A DNA stretch of 14,446 nucleotides. Source: Sulfurovum sp. GTDB taxonomy: Bacteria; Campylobacterota; Campylobacteria; Campylobacterales; Sulfurovaceae. Below are positions 13,264 to 14,446 of the stretch, piece after piece. The notes under the pieces were generated by a model. The model searched no databases, was not told the origin of the DNA, and saw nothing but the letters and a program-made list of their open reading frames with translations. Within the stretch, counting starts at the first letter, position 1; the number at the start of each line of letters is the position of its first letter. The stretch spans positions 1 to 14,446 of the forward strand of contig JALSPX010000089.1 in NCBI GenBank assembly GCA_026985755.1, written 5' to 3'. A program made the position numbers and the translations under genes.

Positions 13264-13882
13264 TAGTTGTGGGGATGCTATGAAAGGTCTCATGATATAT
13301 GATACAGATGTGACACTAAAAACCATAAAAGAAGTAAGGTCATTACCAACACGCAATGCAGTAGGGTTTGAATGGAAAAAAATAGATGATGCACATGTCC
13401 ATGGTGTCAATATTTATCGAGATATCCCTAGGAAAGGTGCCCAAACTTTTGAGCGTATCGGTTCAGTAGGTAATCGTTATGCAACACATTTTGTAGATAC
13501 ACATGTTAAGCCAAACACAACGTATTTATATACGTTTGCTACTTTCTCTATAGGTAGAGAGTCTCCGCATGGTGCAGTCTTAAAAGTGAAAACAAAGCCC
13601 CCATTAAAAGGTGTCTCATTTGCTAAAGCGTATATTATGGCACCGAATGTGATAAAAATATTGTGGTCACCTCATGCGAATGAGAGTATTAATCGATATA
13701 TTATTCAGCGTTCGGTTAATGGTGGACCATGGAAGTATGTGATGCAGCTACAAGGTCAACTCACGGCAGAGTATATTGATACATTTGTACATCGTGGTAA
13801 TAGCTACAGGTATCGTATTATTGCAAAGAGTTATGATGATATATTGACACAGCCAAGTGCTATCACCTCTGTATCGCTTTAA
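13214..13882 (+). CDS. Putative lipoprotein with two fibronectin type III domains
   Basis: I do not recognise a specific function. The 222 residues begin with a signal-like stretch MKKSTLLLWTLSLLTFNSCG, with a lipobox-like end (Cys19) in a poor context (FNSC). Two fibronectin III-type beta-sandwiches follow. The first is about 37-128: VGFEWKKIDDAHVHGVNIYR, then VDTHVKPNTTYLYTFATFSI. The second is about 130-222: IKILWSPHANESINRYIIQR, then YIDTFVHRGNSYRYRIIAKS. The tandem pattern of hydrophobic W and Y-x-Y strands supports this. The start overlaps the rluD end by 50 bp; it is favoured because AAAGG (13202-13206) lies 7 nt before the ATG and the signal peptide would otherwise be lost. Only 11 bp separate it from trmB. 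Its envelope role is an inference. Confidence 0.85.
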   Translation: MKKSTLLLWTLSLLTFNSCGDAMKGLMIYDTDVTLKTIKEVRSLPTRNAVGFEWKKIDDAHVHGVNIYRDIPRKGAQTFERIGSVGNRYATHFVDTHVKPNTTYLYTFATFSIGRESPHGAVLKVKTKPPLKGVSFAKAYIMAPNVIKILWSPHANESINRYIIQRSVNGGPWKYVMQLQGQLTAEYIDTFVHRGNSYRYRIIAKSYDDILTQPSAITSVSL

Positions 13883-13893
13883 GAAGGTAGGAT

Positions 13894-14446
13894 GTGCCAC
13901 ATTTAAAAGTACAACCTTTCAACCATAGTATGATATCTGAATCTCTACCTCAAAGTCAGATTATGACTTTTCATGCAAAGTCACTTAATGAAAAGGATGA
14001 GCTAATTGGTATTATGTATGAAGGTGAAGAGTTTTTACTTCAACTTAAACCAGATATACAATCAACTCTGTTGAAATATGATAAAGTAACTAGACCATTA
14101 AAGGTAAATTTACTGAAAGAAGCACTAGATATTGTCTCTAAAGAGCTTCAGTTAGAGATTATAAGCTCTAATATTGCAATCTCAAACACAAAACCACTAC
14201 TCTCATCTGAATATTTTAAAAAGATAAAAGATTTTGAAAATATTACTTTTCCCAAGGATAAAGTTTCAGTTGAGGTAGGTTTTGGATCGGGAAGGCACTT
14301 GCTATATCAGGCACAAAAGAACCCTGATACATTGTTTATTGGGCTAGAGATACATACGCCTTCTGCACAACAAGTATTGAAACAAATTGAACTTCAAAAA
14401 CTAGAGAATATTTGGATAGTCAATTATGATGCACGGCTTTTTTTGG
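13894..14446 (+). CDS. trmB: tRNA (guanine-N7-)-methyltransferase TrmB (partial, N-terminal part)
   Basis: TrmB methylates G46 of tRNA using S-adenosylmethionine. The frame opens at a GTG (13894) and runs 184 codons to the right edge without a stop. The start is set by AAGG (13884-13887), 6 nt before the GTG, and gives VPHLKVQPFNHSMI; the nearby ATG at 13892 is in a frame that stops after four codons. An N-terminal extension of about 120 residues precedes the methyltransferase motif I, VSVEVGFGSGRHLLYQA (from about 125). Then come FIGLEIHTPSAQQVLKQI and ENIWIVNYDARLFL, matching the TrmB order. Such a long extension is a feature I associate with Campylobacterota TrmB. Only 11 bp separate it from the FN3 gene, so it is probably in the ttcA-rluD-FN3 operon. 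Confidence 0.88.
   Translation, partial: MPHLKVQPFNHSMISESLPQSQIMTFHAKSLNEKDELIGIMYEGEEFLLQLKPDIQSTLLKYDKVTRPLKVNLLKEALDIVSKELQLEIISSNIAISNTKPLLSSEYFKKIKDFENITFPKDKVSVEVGFGSGRHLLYQAQKNPDTLFIGLEIHTPSAQQVLKQIELQKLENIWIVNYDARLFL

Noticed and set aside
1..14446. CRISPR array, tRNA or rRNA genes
   Set aside because: No regularly spaced repeats, and no tRNA-like cloverleaf or rRNA segment was seen on reading both strands.

Overview
The window looks like a chromosomal segment from an AT-rich member of the Campylobacterota (Epsilonproteobacteria), probably a Sulfurovum- or Sulfurimonas-like lineage. The clues are the AT-rich, lysine-rich coding, the tolB-pal-cpoB block with a cysteine-bearing Pal, the 5'-methylthioadenosine/SAH nucleosidase, the long N-terminal extension on TrmB, and promoters made mainly of an (extended) TATAAT -10 box with little -35. 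Genus is an inference. I see no tRNA, rRNA, CRISPR array, transposase or phage gene.

Layout. (1) 1-1547, minus: the N-terminal 515 codons of a Wzz-type polysaccharide co-polymerase that runs off the left edge. (2) 1709-4996, plus: a cell-envelope operon of tolB, pal, cpoB and an L,D-transpeptidase-fold protein; tolQ, tolR and tolA are not present. (3) 5000-5764 minus and 5881-7113 plus: proC and proA, divergent proline-biosynthesis genes with overlapping promoters and a leader hairpin before proA. (4) 7173-9145, plus: a SlyD-like peptidyl-prolyl isomerase, a lipoprotein-like protein with two PKD/Ig-like domains, a terminator-like hairpin, and a membrane-anchored Mrr-type nuclease-like protein. 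(5) 9142-9312, minus: a rubredoxin too short for ordinary ORF cut-offs. (6) 9450-12313, plus: fabD, mtnN (pfs) and ttcA, with related structured repeats in the two gaps around mtnN. (7) 12310-14446, plus: a tight chain of an RluA-family pseudouridine synthase, an FN3-domain lipoprotein-like protein and trmB (cut by the right edge).

Most genes are core metabolism or envelope maintenance: Tol-Pal and LDT for envelope constriction and peptidoglycan, ProA/ProC for proline, FabD for fatty acid synthesis, MtnN for SAH/MTA recycling (and, in this phylum, probably the futalosine menaquinone route), and TtcA, RluD-like and TrmB for RNA modification.

The most unusual signal is the pair of repeats at about 10409-10565 and 11297-11495. 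They share a 60-bp identical block, followed by a diverged module whose stems are kept by paired base changes: GTCGTGGC/GCCACGAC in one copy against GTCGTTCC/GGAACGAC in the other, and CACGC/GCGTG against CACAC/GTGTG. This argues for a structured RNA or palindromic DNA element rather than chance similarity. Each copy lies between the stop of one gene and the ribosome binding site of the next. I do not recognise it as a known family.
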